DNA of 64,000 nucleotides from Erythroxylum novogranatense (lineage: Eukaryota; Streptophyta; Magnoliopsida; Malpighiales; Erythroxylaceae). The DNA is taken from assembly GCA_029891385.1 (NCBI GenBank), contig CM057230.1, positions 22,758,847 through 22,822,846 on the forward strand. Reading direction: 5' to 3'. Positions within the stretch are counted from its first letter, which is position 1. Every line of letters starts with the position of its first letter. The position numbers were made by a program, and so were the translations under genes. This document shows, in pieces, positions 12,395 to 24,049 of the stretch. Below the pieces are notes generated by a model. The model worked only from the letters and a program-made list of their open reading frames with translations. It did no database searches and was not told the DNA's origin.

Positions 12395-13824
12395 TCAACG
12401 GACCTGACCTCGACCAGTGCCCGGCCCACACGGCCGGACGGGTGGGCCGCCACGCAGGCGGGATCCGTGTTGGGGTGTAGGCACAGTGGATGGGCCCTCA
12501 GATGGAGGGGGACCAGACGGGGAATGTGGCGCCTCGGTTAGAATGGGAGTAGGTGGGTTCCCATTTGGTTTAGGTTGAACCACCCCCATTGGCGCCTTAT
12601 GAGAATGGGACCAGAAGGGAGCCCATTTAGTTCAAAGGAACCACCCCCGTTGGCGCCACTCTGCACCCACTACCATTGAAGACAAACGGATGGGACAGAG
12701 GGATGGACGTGGGCGACCCCTCATTCAGATCACCAACGTTCTCCAGAACATTGAAACGAGAGCCTCCCACGCGTGCGGTCGCTCCTTGTTGCCTTGCCCG
12801 ATGATTAATCGATCGACGGTTACTACCTGGTTGAGACGAAGAGGACGGAGAGATTGACACGGGGCACATGTTTGGGTCGGCCCTCGGCCACCAGAGTGCG
12901 GGTGAGCAGGGCGAGAGGCACGATGCTAAACTTGGATCCAGGGTTGTTCTCCCCGTGGAGGTGCAGCGGAAGGCCCAGTGCCGGCCTCCCTGGAAGATTC
13001 CGGTGCAACATTAGGGGCAGAGGGGCGTTATGGACAGGCGTCAGTATCATGGCCAGTGAAGCCAAAACAGACCGAGGGAAGGCCCTCATACTCCACCAAG
13101 AGGGTTTCACCATCTAAGGCGACACTGGAGCGAAGCGGAGCACTAAGGTCAAGCTCCACTGCTGGCCGTACGAATCGCCCGCGCTGAGCCTGAGAGGTGG
13201 CGTCATCGATTTTCACCAGACTTCTCACCAAGTTCCCTAGAGCTTCCAGAATCGTGGGGTGATAACACGAGATGGGAAGATTGGGGAAACGAATCCAGAC
13301 CACCGCGCGAGTCACCTGCTCCTGTGTCGGTTGGAAGGGCGGGAACCATCACTGGACGACCAACACTTGGCGAAAAGCATCCAGGGGCCATCAGTCAAGA
13401 CCCGGCGATAGTCAGCTTCCTCCTTCATCCGAACCAGAAAGAACTCGTGATCCAAGTCCACCACCTTCATTGGACCCCGTGGTTGTCAGAGGCTGTGGAG
13501 GCGAGAGCAGAGAGTACGGAAGCCAATCCAACGCCCCATCAGTTTAACGATAACCACCTGTTCCCATTGCAGGTCGAGGCGTGCTTTGAATGTCTGAGAA
13601 AGCCAGAGACACGGGCCTCGCTCGCCCACCTCTGACGTGATGTCCCCATCTTCTACGGCGACAGGTTCCTCCTCCTCCCACGCTTGAACCGAAGCTTGGT
13701 CCACCATAGTAGAAGACCCTGCCACGGCTGCATTGTACGTCGATTTCGGGGGGAGTAATTCATCGTCCCTTTTCCTCATTTGTCCTTTCTTGGACGGGTG
13801 ACCCTCGGGGTCAGTGGAGGCCAT
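12395..13824 (-). pseudogene. LINE ORF1 (DUF4283-type nucleic-acid-binding protein)
   Basis: The start at 13824 opens with MASTDPEGHPSKKGQ. About 13480-13320 reads in another frame like a DUF4283 core, with VLTDGPWMLFAKCW. Frame 13315-13028 has AVVWIRFPNLPIS and VEYEGLPSVCFGF, the junction of DUF4283 and a CCHC knuckle that has lost at least one Cys. Frame 12869-12627 carries the usual C-terminal GGSRFNVLENV. These are known features of plant LINE ORF1, an RNA-binding chaperone-like protein. Frameshifts break it at least three times. It lies upstream of ORF2 with a spacer rich in Gly and Pro codons. Confidence 0.75.
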
Positions 13825-14018
13825 AACCTCCGGTAAGGAATCGGAGGACCAGAAAAAAGTACAAGCAAATCACCGAAAGCACTATACACAACCGAACGAC
13901 AGCGTCGGTTCTACGAGAAGCACAAAGAGTCAACGTGTCTCTTGAGATACTGTAGCAATTGAGTCAACATTTTTACTGTAGCATTTCAGAGCAAACTTGG
14001 AAAATATAATGGTCTTTT

Positions 14019-16531
14019 AATGCACTATTTAATACCTTTTTTTAACGATAATATGAAGATGGAAATTATGAGTAGGTGTTTAAACTAATTATATATAGAA
14101 AGAAGGATTAAATTTTACCATGGACTCTTTTTTACAGGGTTTGTGTTGTATTTCTAGACTCATTTTCAAGTTTGGAATATTTTGTTTTGCAAAATTGCAG
14201 TAAACTCTTCGGTTAAAGTTAATGTTTTTTGTTAGAGATGATTTCCTTTAAAAACTTTGTGCAATATAACATATAGGATAATACTTTAGCAAACAAGATG
14301 TTAATATGCAACTTCTTAAAAATATTCAGGAATTTCTTGAAGTTGTTTTCATCCTCTAAGGATATGGAATGGCTAGAATACAGGGTTTAGCAGAGGATTA
14401 TGGCCTCTCCTCCAAACCGATGCTGGATGTAGACGAGACCGACACTAGAGTCATACCGTTCACCTTATCTTCTTTGTTAGGCTTGTGTGCATTTCCTTTT
14501 CTTTGGTGATTATAGTTAATGTATACTAGACATACATTATTTTTCACATTATTTTCATGATATATTGCTTGTATTTTGGATGATTTAAAAGTTTTTGATA
14601 CTTAATATAAGAATTTTTATCATTTTAGGTCTTATTTTTATTCATACAAGGAAAAGAAGCAAAGTTAATAAAGAATTAAAATGAAATAGAGCAATTTTGG
14701 AAGATTTGGAGAGTGGAGACGAACTATATAACACAACATCATATTTTGACTCGTGTTGAGGGTCATCTGCAACTATGGTTGTTTTTGTTTATTTAACATA
14801 CCCTACACGTCCCGTTTTACCCCCCAGGATAAAGGACACGGTACACTACACTATCATGGGCATATACCTATGTTGGTGTCTATATGAACCTATATTTAAG
14901 GCTATGTAACTCATTAAGAGTTAGGGTTTCATTTTCTAACAAAGAGAGGAGATATAAAAGATGTGTTCTTTAGGGGGAAAAAAACATTCAAAAGTCATTT
15001 TAAAGTTGTTTTGAATTAGTTTTGATCAAGAATTTACCATTCTTTAAATATAAAAGGAAAATTTCAACAATTTTTTGAAGATTTAAAGGTTAAAAAATAT
15101 GGTTTCTTTATATCTTTTAAAATTATTTTATGTTGACATTCTTTATGTGATTATGAACTAAATGGGCATTAGATTTGGGTAGGAAGAACCTAGAATGTGA
15201 TATACTTTAAGTTATTATTTAATTGAATGAAATTAAAGTTTTTTAAAATTTATTCATGATGTTATAATTGATTGAATCAAAGGCATAAAATTGAAAGATT
15301 ATATACATAATTCGTGCTTCAAAATTCAAGAGATGAGATGTATGCTTATGTCAAATCGTGAATAAAGAGAGTTAAACATGAACTATTCGAGAGAAAGCCA
15401 CGAGATCTTCCAAAGTTAGGGAAAAAAAACCTATAAGGAGAGTTTGTAAAATGAATTAAAGCATTATTAGTTATCTAAATTCAAAAGAGATTTCGATTGA
15501 TTAACCTCTAAATAGAGATTATATGTTTCAAGAGAAAATATAAACCAAGTTAGGAACTTTTATTGGTCCTAGAAGTTAGAATAATTAGTTAGTTAAACGC
15601 GAAATTGAATATAATAAAGTCACAGGAGAATGTAATTGAGTTTCTACCACAGATTTTGTAGTAATTTAACAAATTCAGTGAAAATTTTGGTCTTCATTTT
15701 CAGATGAATAATTTTGATCTTGATTTCATATATTTGAACAACATTACAAGTTTTTGAATAATTGCGACAAATAAAGTTCTAAATCTCCTTTACTGTAGTA
15801 AAAATATGTAAGTATCATTGAACATTGGGTCCATAAAGTTCTATAATCATGACTATAGAACTTTTAATTTCACGAAATAAATGTTAAAAAGTATGGATAA
15901 ATTTATAATATTTTCAATTTTTAATTAATAAGTTTTTATTTTTAACAGTAACATATTTAGCATTATTATTGTCAAATATTCAACATTAACTTGTAATTAT
16001 TTGGATCATTCATTATCTAAAGTTTTTACACTAAATTTTTAATTGTAATTGCATAAAGTATTAATTTGATGATATAATTAAGTTGTCTGCTTTATGTGTA
16101 TTAAGTTATTTAAACTTGACAAGCTTGATGTGGACTGGTATAATCTGATTTGGAACAAGTACTACCTGGAGAACACCTTTTACATGGCTAGGAATTCTAG
16201 ATTATTGAATGAATGTTGGGCTCGATGAATAAAAGCCCATGAAATGTTCATTTAGACACATTTTGAACCCAACCTTACAAGTGAAAAGACAGAATCCTAG
16301 TTTCGGGAAGAGTGTCGTATCTGGGAGATGGCAGTGTGCCAAGGAGGTCCCTTTCTCAGATAAGGATCAAATGTTGGCCAATAGGTGTGTAAAGTTTGTT
16401 TCTTTTCATGATATTCATCGCAAATGAATGATTGTAGTTAATTGGAATATTAAGCAAAATAAGGGAGTAATCCATTGCGAAACCGGAAGCAACAGACAGG
16501 TCAAAAGAAACAAATAGCGAGCTTGTTAGAC
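14019..16531. other. AT-rich intergenic DNA upstream of the DUF2301 gene
   Basis: No coding frame was recognised. A stretch near 14790-14960 has LTR-like features: a TATATTTAAGG word and then an ATTAGGGTTTC-like leader. No matching second copy is in the window. The last 300 bp should contain the promoter and 5' leader of the downstream gene, but no clear TATA box was identified. Confidence 0.4.
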
Positions 16532-19500
16532 ATGGCGTCGCGCATGTTATCCACGGTGTCGCTCGTAATCTATCCTCCTAAGCTCGGCAACTCCAGATGG
16601 AAAACCCAATTTAACCCCTCATCATCATTATCGTCAGGTTTCAGTAAAAGTGGAAAAATTGGTGAGCGTAATAGAAGAACAGGATGGGTGCAGTGTGAGG
16701 CTGTTGGGGAAAGCTCTCAGTCACAGGCTCCCGCTGTCTACAAAGGTGTTTACGGTCCTTGGACTGTTGAAGATTCGGATGTCCGTGAGGTATCTAACTG
16801 CCTACACTTTCTGACTTTTATCTTTAAATATTCAATAATTAGAAAGAACTGGAGAATCGAATTCGACGTGGGGTTACCTAATTTAAATTCATCCCTGTTG
16901 ATCATTTTGTTCCGAGTACTTGATATATCCATTAATGTTTAATGCTTTGCATGAGGATTTATTATATATTCCTTTAGGATTTAAGAAGTAAATCCTTGGG
17001 TGGATGTGTGAAGATAGGTAGGCAGACATCTGAGACAAGAAGATACCTGACCCAAATTCCTGTTCTTAATTTATAGAACATGAATTCTTTGTTGAGGAAG
17101 AGCAAAAGCCAACTGCAGTGATAGTGGATATTTTGGAATTGTGATTGTTATGTTCTTTATATGTGTTGAATCCCCTGCCATTGCCAAGTTCCACTAAGCT
17201 CCGTAAGTGAATTCAACAACTGGGGGGCATGTGGACATAGCTCTATAGACTTGCTTCTTTACAAGTTTAATCAATTTGCAAATACTTAAGAAATTGATAT
17301 GGGAATGAATCTTGGATACAGTCATTAGGATAATGTCATTAGGTTATTCTTTTGATTGAAAAATAAATAAACGATGGGTTCACTGATACAGGTACTTTTG
17401 TACAGGGCAGGGCTGGTTACTGCTGCCTCGTCATTTGTACTTGCTGCATCGGACGCATTTTTACCCAGTGATTCCCCTTTGAATAACATAGTCAAGCAAA
17501 ATTTTGATTTAATATATATCCTCGGAGCCAGTGGATTGGGCCTGTCGTTATATTTAATTCACATATATGTCTCTGAGATTAAACGCACTCTTCAAGCTTT
17601 ATGGGTACTCGGTGTTCTTGGATCTTTGGCAATATACACAACTCTTGCTCAACCAGCTGGTCAGAGCTTGGTAACTTACGTTGTTGATAACCCAACTGCT
17701 GTCTGGTTTGTTGGTCCTCTCTTTGCAGCACTGACAGGACTTGTCTTCAAAGAAGGTAATAGTATTTTTCAATGGAACTCGATCAATCTGTGCTTCTTAC
17801 TCTTAATCTATGTATGTAATGGCTAGTACATAGAATAATCTTTTAGTCTATTGAGATGATATGAAGCTGAAGTTTAGCCATATATATCAAGCTTAAGCTT
17901 CCTTCTATGGGAAATTCTGTGGTAAATGGAATATACAAAATTATGATTAATCAAAATTTTGAAAGTCCAGTATCCATTTTCATTCAGAATTGAACCATAC
18001 TGATACAATAATATCAGACCGGGCCAAGAAGAGTAAAATCAAACATTGATAGAAAAGTTCTCTAGTCGGTCAGGCATTTGGGATTGAATGCAGTACTCAT
18101 GACAATTTGTATGCTTGTACTTCCATCGTTTGGTTAGTTCTTTCCATGTTTTAAGTCATTGAAAGGGGAAAACTTCTTTGTAGAAATCTTTTCCTGGAAA
18201 ATCTGCAACATAAAAGAAATATATGTCCTCCCCTTGACAAGTGCAGTCCCTTTCACCTTTCTTTCAAGTGTTGAGGTTCAGTTGTGAAGAACAGTAAGTT
18301 AAAAATATGAGGAAATTGTCTTCCATGTATGCTTCAATTTCAGAAAGAAGTAACGATGGGAATTATACCAATTGTATTTTACTAGAAGATGGGACAACAT
18401 TATGAGATCCATTTGGCTACGTATTGCAGTCTTTTTCAACAAATGATTCTGGTATACTGTGATGTAATTCCTTTACATCATGCTGGATAGCAAGCAATGG
18501 AAAAGAAGAACAAAATTTACAGTTATCTGTCAAATTACTTATGGTTGTTGGTACTTCTGTTGCTATTTTCCCTGGCTTGTTTATACCTTAGTTGTGGTAT
18601 TCTTCTAAAACAGGCCTTTGCTATGGGAAGCTGGAAGCTGCTGTTCTCACATTCATCATACCTGCAGTCCTTCTTGGACACCTGGTATCATTCTCCGAAC
18701 TATGCAACACATTTGTTTTATGCTTTCGTCAAACTTATTGACACAGGCACTGTGCTGATTTACAGAAATGGAGACATAAAAAGAATCAATGTAAAATGGA
18801 AGCGCCCATTGTGCCATCTATAGCAGAGGATGGGCCTCCTTATCAATACCGCCCCTAAAAGCAGACCTTGTCCACAAGGTGCAAGTAGGAAAGTGCCCAC
18901 GATAATCCACATAAGAGAGCCGGAGGCTTCATCGGAAGGACGTCCGGCCCACTTGACAAGCGATTGGTGACGGGGGTGTGAGATGGACCAAAGATTTAGA
19001 ATCGAGAATATGTTAGAACAAATATCCCATCGTGACCAAGAAATTAGCGGGAAGAGCGGATGTGATAGGATGGTTACAGAGGCACGTTTAAGTTGAGAGG
19101 CGTGGAAGCCGGATGCACCTTAGGTGAAGGAGGTAAGTCCAAGCAGTGAACAACATTGCCAACTCTTTGCAAGATGGTAAATGGTCCATAATAACGCGGG
19201 CTTAATTTGCTATAAACCCGCGTCGAAATGGAAGATTGGCGATGAGGTGCGACTTGAAGCAGAATCCCCTACGAAATTCAACCTCGCGTCGATGTTTGTT
19301 AGCGCATGAACCATGATAGATTGAGCGTTGAAAATTATACATTTGTTTCAAGATTTCGATCGATCGGCATGGGCTTCGACAGCTATGACCACACGAAACT
19401 CCTGGAAGAAATTGAAGAAGAGCGGTGGTGGGCGCCCATAGACAACCTCGAAGGTGAACTTTTAGCAGCCCATGATAATTGGTGTTATACCAATATTCAA

Positions 19501-22500
19501 TGATGAAGCCAATGGCCCCAATCTTTAGGTTGTTAGAAGAAAACAACGAAGATAGGTCTCCAAGCATCGATTAAGAACTTGATCGACCATCGGTCTCCGG
19601 ATGAAAAGCGGTGCTCATCTTCAAGTAGTACCCGACTCTGAAATAATTGATCCGAAACAAGCGAGAAAGATGGAATCTCGATCACTAACAATCGAGCGAG
19701 GGATACAGTGTAAGCGGACAACTTCATGGCGAATAGTTCAAAGCTATGCGGGCTATGAAAGGATGGCGCAACCCGAGAAGTGAGCATATTTGCTAAGCTG
19801 TCAATCACAACAAAAATGCAGTCAAAACCATGAGCGTGGAAGACCGGTAATAAAGTCCATGGCAATATCCTCCCAATCGGCATGGAATCGGGAGGGGTTG
19901 AAGGAGGCGATTTGGAGACAAGGCTTCATATTTATTCTTGTTGACAGTTGTACAATCGGCTACAAAATGTTGTACATGTTTCATCATACCCAACCGATGT
20001 CGCTAGCGGATAATCGTTTGTAGGTGCGATAAGCACCGAGAATAGCCACCTTGTGGGGTAGCGTGAAATTCTTGGAGGAGATGTGGAATCCGGTGGAGGA
20101 GGCGGGGAAAAGCGATCGGCCTTTGAAGAATAGGCGATCATTCACCAATTGATAAGGCGGAAAAGCGGCGAGGTTCGCAAGAACCTTGGCCTTGAGCCGC
20201 TTGTGTCGTCATCTGGTTCATTTAGAATCTAAGGCCGACCAATTTACCTTGTGGTAGGAAATCGTATGAGAAACCTCCTCAAGGCGGCGAGACAAGGCGT
20301 CAGCAGCACGATTTAAGGAGCCTGGCTTGTATTCGATGTCAAACTCGTAGCCTAGAAGTTTGGCTACCCAATTCTGTTGAGCGGGAGTAGTAATGGGTTG
20401 GTGCAGCAAATGCCGTAAGCTGCGATGATCCGTACGCACTAGAAACTTGCGACCCACAAGATAAGGACGCCAATGACGAATAGCCATTACCAAAGCCATT
20501 AATTCTTTCTCATAGACAGGTTTGGAGAGATTGCGAGCAGCTAAAGATTTGCTATAAAAAGCAATAGGTTTGCCATCTGCATCAAAACCGCGCCGATCCC
20601 ACCATGAAGCATCACATTCAAGAACAAGGGTTTGCTAAAATCGGCATAGATAACACCGTATGAAGTCATAGCTTTCTTTGAAGAGAAAGAAAATTTATTG
20701 GTAGCGAAGTCAAAAGAAAGGACGTATTTTCTTTCTTGAGTAAGTCGGTCGGAGGCTTGGCAAGTTGACCATATCCTTTGATAAACGACGGTAATAGCAG
20801 TAAGACCCAAAAATGCACAATTTCACAGATGACTTGGGAATGGGCCATTGCGAACACTAGAAACTTTTAGGGTCCATGGCGCCTTGAAGGAAATAACGTG
20901 GCCAAGTATTCAATCTTAGTCGGCCAAAGAGACACTTAGTTGATTACAGTAAAGAATGCCTTTGCAACTTCTCGATATCAAAGCCAAATGCTCGAGGTGA
21001 GAGGTCCAATTATTCTTGTAAATGAGGATATTATCGAAAAACCGAACATACCATAGTAGAACCGAGCGAAATAAATCATTCATATGACTTGAAAGGTGGT
21101 GGAGCTTTTTCAAGCCAAAAGGCATGACCCGAATTAGTAGTGGTAGGGTGCGTTTTAAAGCCGTCTTTGGGATATCCTCCTCCCTGACCCGGATTTAGTG
21201 ATAACCCGGGCGTAAATCGACTTTGGAGAAATACTTCGCACCGTGTAATTCATCAAGTAATTCCTGAATGATCGGAATAGGATATTTGTCGACAATAGTG
21301 ACCTTATTTAACTCCCGATAATCCACACAGAAACGTCACCCACCATCTTTCTTCTTGACAAGGAGAACCGGACTGGAGAATGGGCCAGTGCTCGGTTGAA
21401 TAAGTCCGGACATCAACATATTTGCAACCTGCCGCTCAATTTCATCTTTTTGGAGATGACCGTAACGATAAGGTCGAACACTAACTGCAGAAACACCTGG
21501 CTCCAAAGGAATACTATGTTCAATCTCACGACGAGGAGGGCGTCGGAGAATCGTAAAAAGCGGCAATGACATATTTTGTAACAACAACGATAAATCCGAA
21601 GGATAAGAATGTTCCATAGCAAGACCGAGTTGATTGTAAGAAGGATCATGAGGCAAGACACCACTCCAAAATCAACCTTCGCGCGACTTCGATAGAAAGC
21701 GAAAGGAAGCGGGGTGGTCATTAGAGAATGATCACCCAAAAGTTCCACCATAGCCCCACCATGAGAAAAACCATCGACATCTGAGACCAATTGACTTGGG
21801 CGTCGCCCAAAGTTACAAGCCAAGAAACGCCCAAAATAAGATCAACACCACCCAATGGAAATAAATAACAATCAACGAGATACTCGACCCAACTACTAAC
21901 GGAACATTCCGACAAAGGCCGTGAGTGTCGCGAAATTGGCCATCTCCCAACTTGACACTCGTTCGAACAGTAGGGGAAATAGACAAGCCCAGCTTATCAG
22001 CAATTTGTTTAGCCATAAAACAATGACTGGCACCACTATCAATCATCACAATCACGTCCACTCCCGAAATTGTCCACCGTACCTTCATAGTACGACTACG
22101 AGATGGAGAATCCATAGTAAAACAAGGAAGTTCCAGCTGCATCGCCTGCAGAGTGTCTGAGGAAATGGCCGGAGGCGAAGAGTCGATCGGAGGACTTGCC
22201 TCACCCTGGGGGTCCAGAACGGGTTCATCATCAAAATCACTTAAAATAATCGTTTGCACAGACTTATCCTGACAACGATGAAGAGGGTGAAATGGTTGCT
22301 GGCAACGAAAACAAAGACCTCGGCCGCGAAGATCTTGATACTCTTTTTGAGAGTAGCGGCGAACCCCACGGGCCGTAGGTGGCGGCTGGTGATGTTGAGA
22401 ACGAAGAGGGAAAGATTGTGGAAAGACAGAAGGAGTGGGTTTGGCTAGTTGGCCAGATGGACCGCCGGGGATTATCTTGAGGCCAAGAAATTTGAACCGG

Positions 22501-23625
22501 AGAGGTGCGGAGGGAAGAAATACGCTCTGATGCACCTTAGGACCCAAACCAAAAGATTCCTGGCGAGGAGCGGACCGAGGCAATGAGATAGTCTCTAACT
22601 CGAGTTCCACCTCGCGAGCTAAGTTCATTGTTCGGTGAGGTCCATGATCTCGTGAGCGAATCTGAGCGAATATCATGGCGAAGTCCATTGAGAAATTGGC
22701 GATAAATGCGACCTCGGGCCACTCGGTCCTTGAAGCGAGCACGTGGCGAATTCCTTAATATAATCATCCACAATCGGGTACATTTAACATGACCAAGACC
22801 TCATCTGGATTAAAAGCGGTATTTGCCAAAGCGAACGAGGACTTCCGGCGCACATGATCAGAAACCCTAGGGAACAGTCTGATTTTTAGTGCTTGAAACT
22901 TCCAATGAGGGACTCTGAGTGTTAGTTTTGTGGGGATGTACTACGGGTTGGGGAAGCAATTTAAAAAATATTTAAAAACAGCAAGGTTATGGAGAATTCA
23001 AGTCATTGCCTTGATAGATCTGTCTGCAATTCCAATTGCATTTCTATTTTCATTTGGGGATGCTTATTCATTACAATAAGAGAAATACAACTGTCTTTTT
23101 CCTTTCTCACGAGCTTTAGTGGAAGTTACTGAGAAGTAGCTTTCCATCTGACCATATTAAGTTGTGAGGATGATCTTGAGTAGTTGGGGAGTTATCATTA
23201 TGATTGGATTACCATCATACCCTGGTTTAATGAGCTACATCTCAAAACAATACAGGCTGGGGTGATGGATGATCAGACAAAGCTTACTTTATTAGCTTCA
23301 TGGATGGCCCTTTTCGTAATCTTTGCTGGAAGAAAGTTTACTCAGCCAGTTAAGGTACGGATTCTTTCATTGAGACATTGATATGTGTCTTTGGTATTTA
23401 TGCTCCAGTTTGCGGTTATGTGTTGAAATTCCAAGTTTATCATCTTTAAACAGATTGCAATTTAATAACAAGAAGTCTATGGCATTCTCTGAAACATTTT
23501 CTGGAAATTTTACCTTTGATTAGGATGACATTGGAGATAAGTCGATTTTCATGTTCAATGCCCTTTCAGAGGATGAAAAGAGTGCGCTGCTGGAGAAACT
23601 TGAGCAACAGAAGATGACACTTTAA
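16532..23625 (+). CDS. DUF2301-type plastid membrane protein, five exons
   Basis: Exons 16532-16789, 17392-17755, 18614-18684, 23256-23354 and 23524-23625 join in frame. All introns begin GT and end AG, giving 297 residues and a TAA stop. The ATG at 16532 was chosen because the open frame upstream has no other ATG, and [10 protein letters not shown] looks like a plastid transit peptide rich in Ser, Arg and Lys. After the conserved [14 protein letters not shown] come about six hydrophobic helices: one after LLYRAG, one at [17 protein letters not shown], one at [16 protein letters not shown], one at [16 protein letters not shown], one at [16 protein letters not shown] and one at [16 protein letters not shown]. 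The tail is soluble and acidic, with [16 protein letters not shown]. The layout matches the DUF2301 family of plants and cyanobacteria, whose function is unknown. Intron 3 (4,571 bp) contains an antisense gypsy remnant. Confidence 0.88.
18840..20150 (-). pseudogene. Chromovirus integrase and chromodomain-like tail
   Basis: Near 19880-19830 the minus strand reads [15 protein letters not shown], the start of the integrase core. Pieces at 19800-19560 match SKYAHF, IVSDRD and [20 protein letters not shown]. Near 18955-18850 there is [11 protein letters not shown], followed by HLVDKVCF and then the GGIDKE-like ending typical of plant chromoviruses. This indicates a C-terminal chromodomain, which in intact elements targets insertion to chromatin. 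Stops and frameshifts are frequent. Confidence 0.65.
20218..21656 (-). pseudogene. Chromovirus reverse transcriptase and RNase H
   Basis: The frame 21656-21336 has the RT fingers ([28 protein letters not shown]). The palm follows with VMPFGLKK and FFDNILIY near 21045-21020. The second catalytic Asp of the usual FFDDIL is replaced by Asn (codon 21030-21032). The connection and early RNase H are scrambled at 20860-20540. The frame 20499-20218 ends RNase H with [16 protein letters not shown] and AADALSRR. The copy is inactive. Confidence 0.82.
21690..22800 (-). pseudogene. Chromovirus gag end, zinc knuckle and protease
   Basis: Near 22750-22600 the frames show [16 protein letters not shown] and then [12 protein letters not shown], typical of the gag C-terminal half. 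The frame 22742-21813 continues through a Pro/Gln-rich linker to the knuckle [14 protein letters not shown], which keeps all four metal ligands. It then reaches the aspartic protease with [11 protein letters not shown] (active-site DSG intact) and LGDGQ. The protease end is broken by frameshifts near 21900-21800. The N-terminal half of gag is absent. Confidence 0.8.
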
Positions 23626-23778
23626 GTTCATTTCTTTGTTTTTAAGTAATGGTATCCAAGAAGAGGTGGCGGCTTGTGTACAAAGTTTCATGGCCATCTC
23701 TTGTAATGAGAGTGTAAACTATTTAGTTTGGTATATTAAGAGCAATGCTTTTACTGTAACATCTCCACTGAAAAGGCA

Positions 23779-23784
23779 AATAAA
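23779..23784 (+). promoter_or_regulatory. Candidate poly(A) signal of the DUF2301 gene
   Basis: AATAAA lies about 155 bases after the stop codon, a normal 3' UTR distance for a plant gene. Nothing else was recognised between the stop and about 24050. Confidence 0.4.
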
Positions 23785-24049
23785 TGAACAGTACTTTGCT
23801 TATGTAAGTTATTTGTTTTTCAATGTTCTTTTGGCAAATCTCCAAAATCAAATCCCAAGAATATGGACGGGGAAGAAGGAAGAGGCAAAATTAATAATAT
23901 CATGATTTTCGTAATGGATCTTTAACATCAAATATTTTCAAGGTAGAATTTAAAGCTGAATCTTGACCACAGGCAATCGTAGGCCGCCGCCTGCAGAATG
24001 CACTGTATAAGTAAAATACACATCGAACAACTACGCCCCACTTCGCCTC

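Larger units (their letters stand above)
8125..14018 (-). mobile_element. L1-type LINE, nearly full length, with target duplication
   Basis: The 14-bp word TATAATGGTCTTTT occurs at 8125-8138 and again at 14005-14018. It brackets a minus-strand LINE with an ORF1 and an ORF2 in the usual order. At the 3' end the minus strand reads TTTGTAATCAAAAA and then the duplication, so a short A tail merges with the duplication. The GC content is much higher than the surroundings. About 5.9 kb between the duplications is close to the full length of plant L1-type LINEs. Both reading frames are broken, so the copy is not autonomous. Confidence 0.88.
18830..22870 (-). mobile_element. Ty3/gypsy chromovirus remnant inside intron 3
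   Basis: The minus strand carries, in normal order, gag end, CCHC knuckle, protease, RT, RNase H, integrase and a chromodomain-like C-terminus. Exon 3 ends at 18684 and exon 4 begins at 23256, so there is little room for LTRs, and no direct repeat was found at the ends. The copy is therefore a body fragment lacking both LTRs and the gag start. It is antisense to the host gene. Stops and frameshifts occur in every domain. Confidence 0.8.

Noticed and set aside
16475..16942. Longer upstream start (TTG at 16475) and read-through past 16789 for the first exon of the DUF2301 gene
   Set aside because: There is no ATG before 16532. The read-through runs into intron 1, whose GT donor at 16790 joins in frame with the conserved LLYRAG exon.
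17374..17391. Start at 17374 for a shorter membrane protein
   Set aside because: Those six codons lie in intron 1 before the AG at 17390-17391, and the conserved N-terminal segment is in exon 1.
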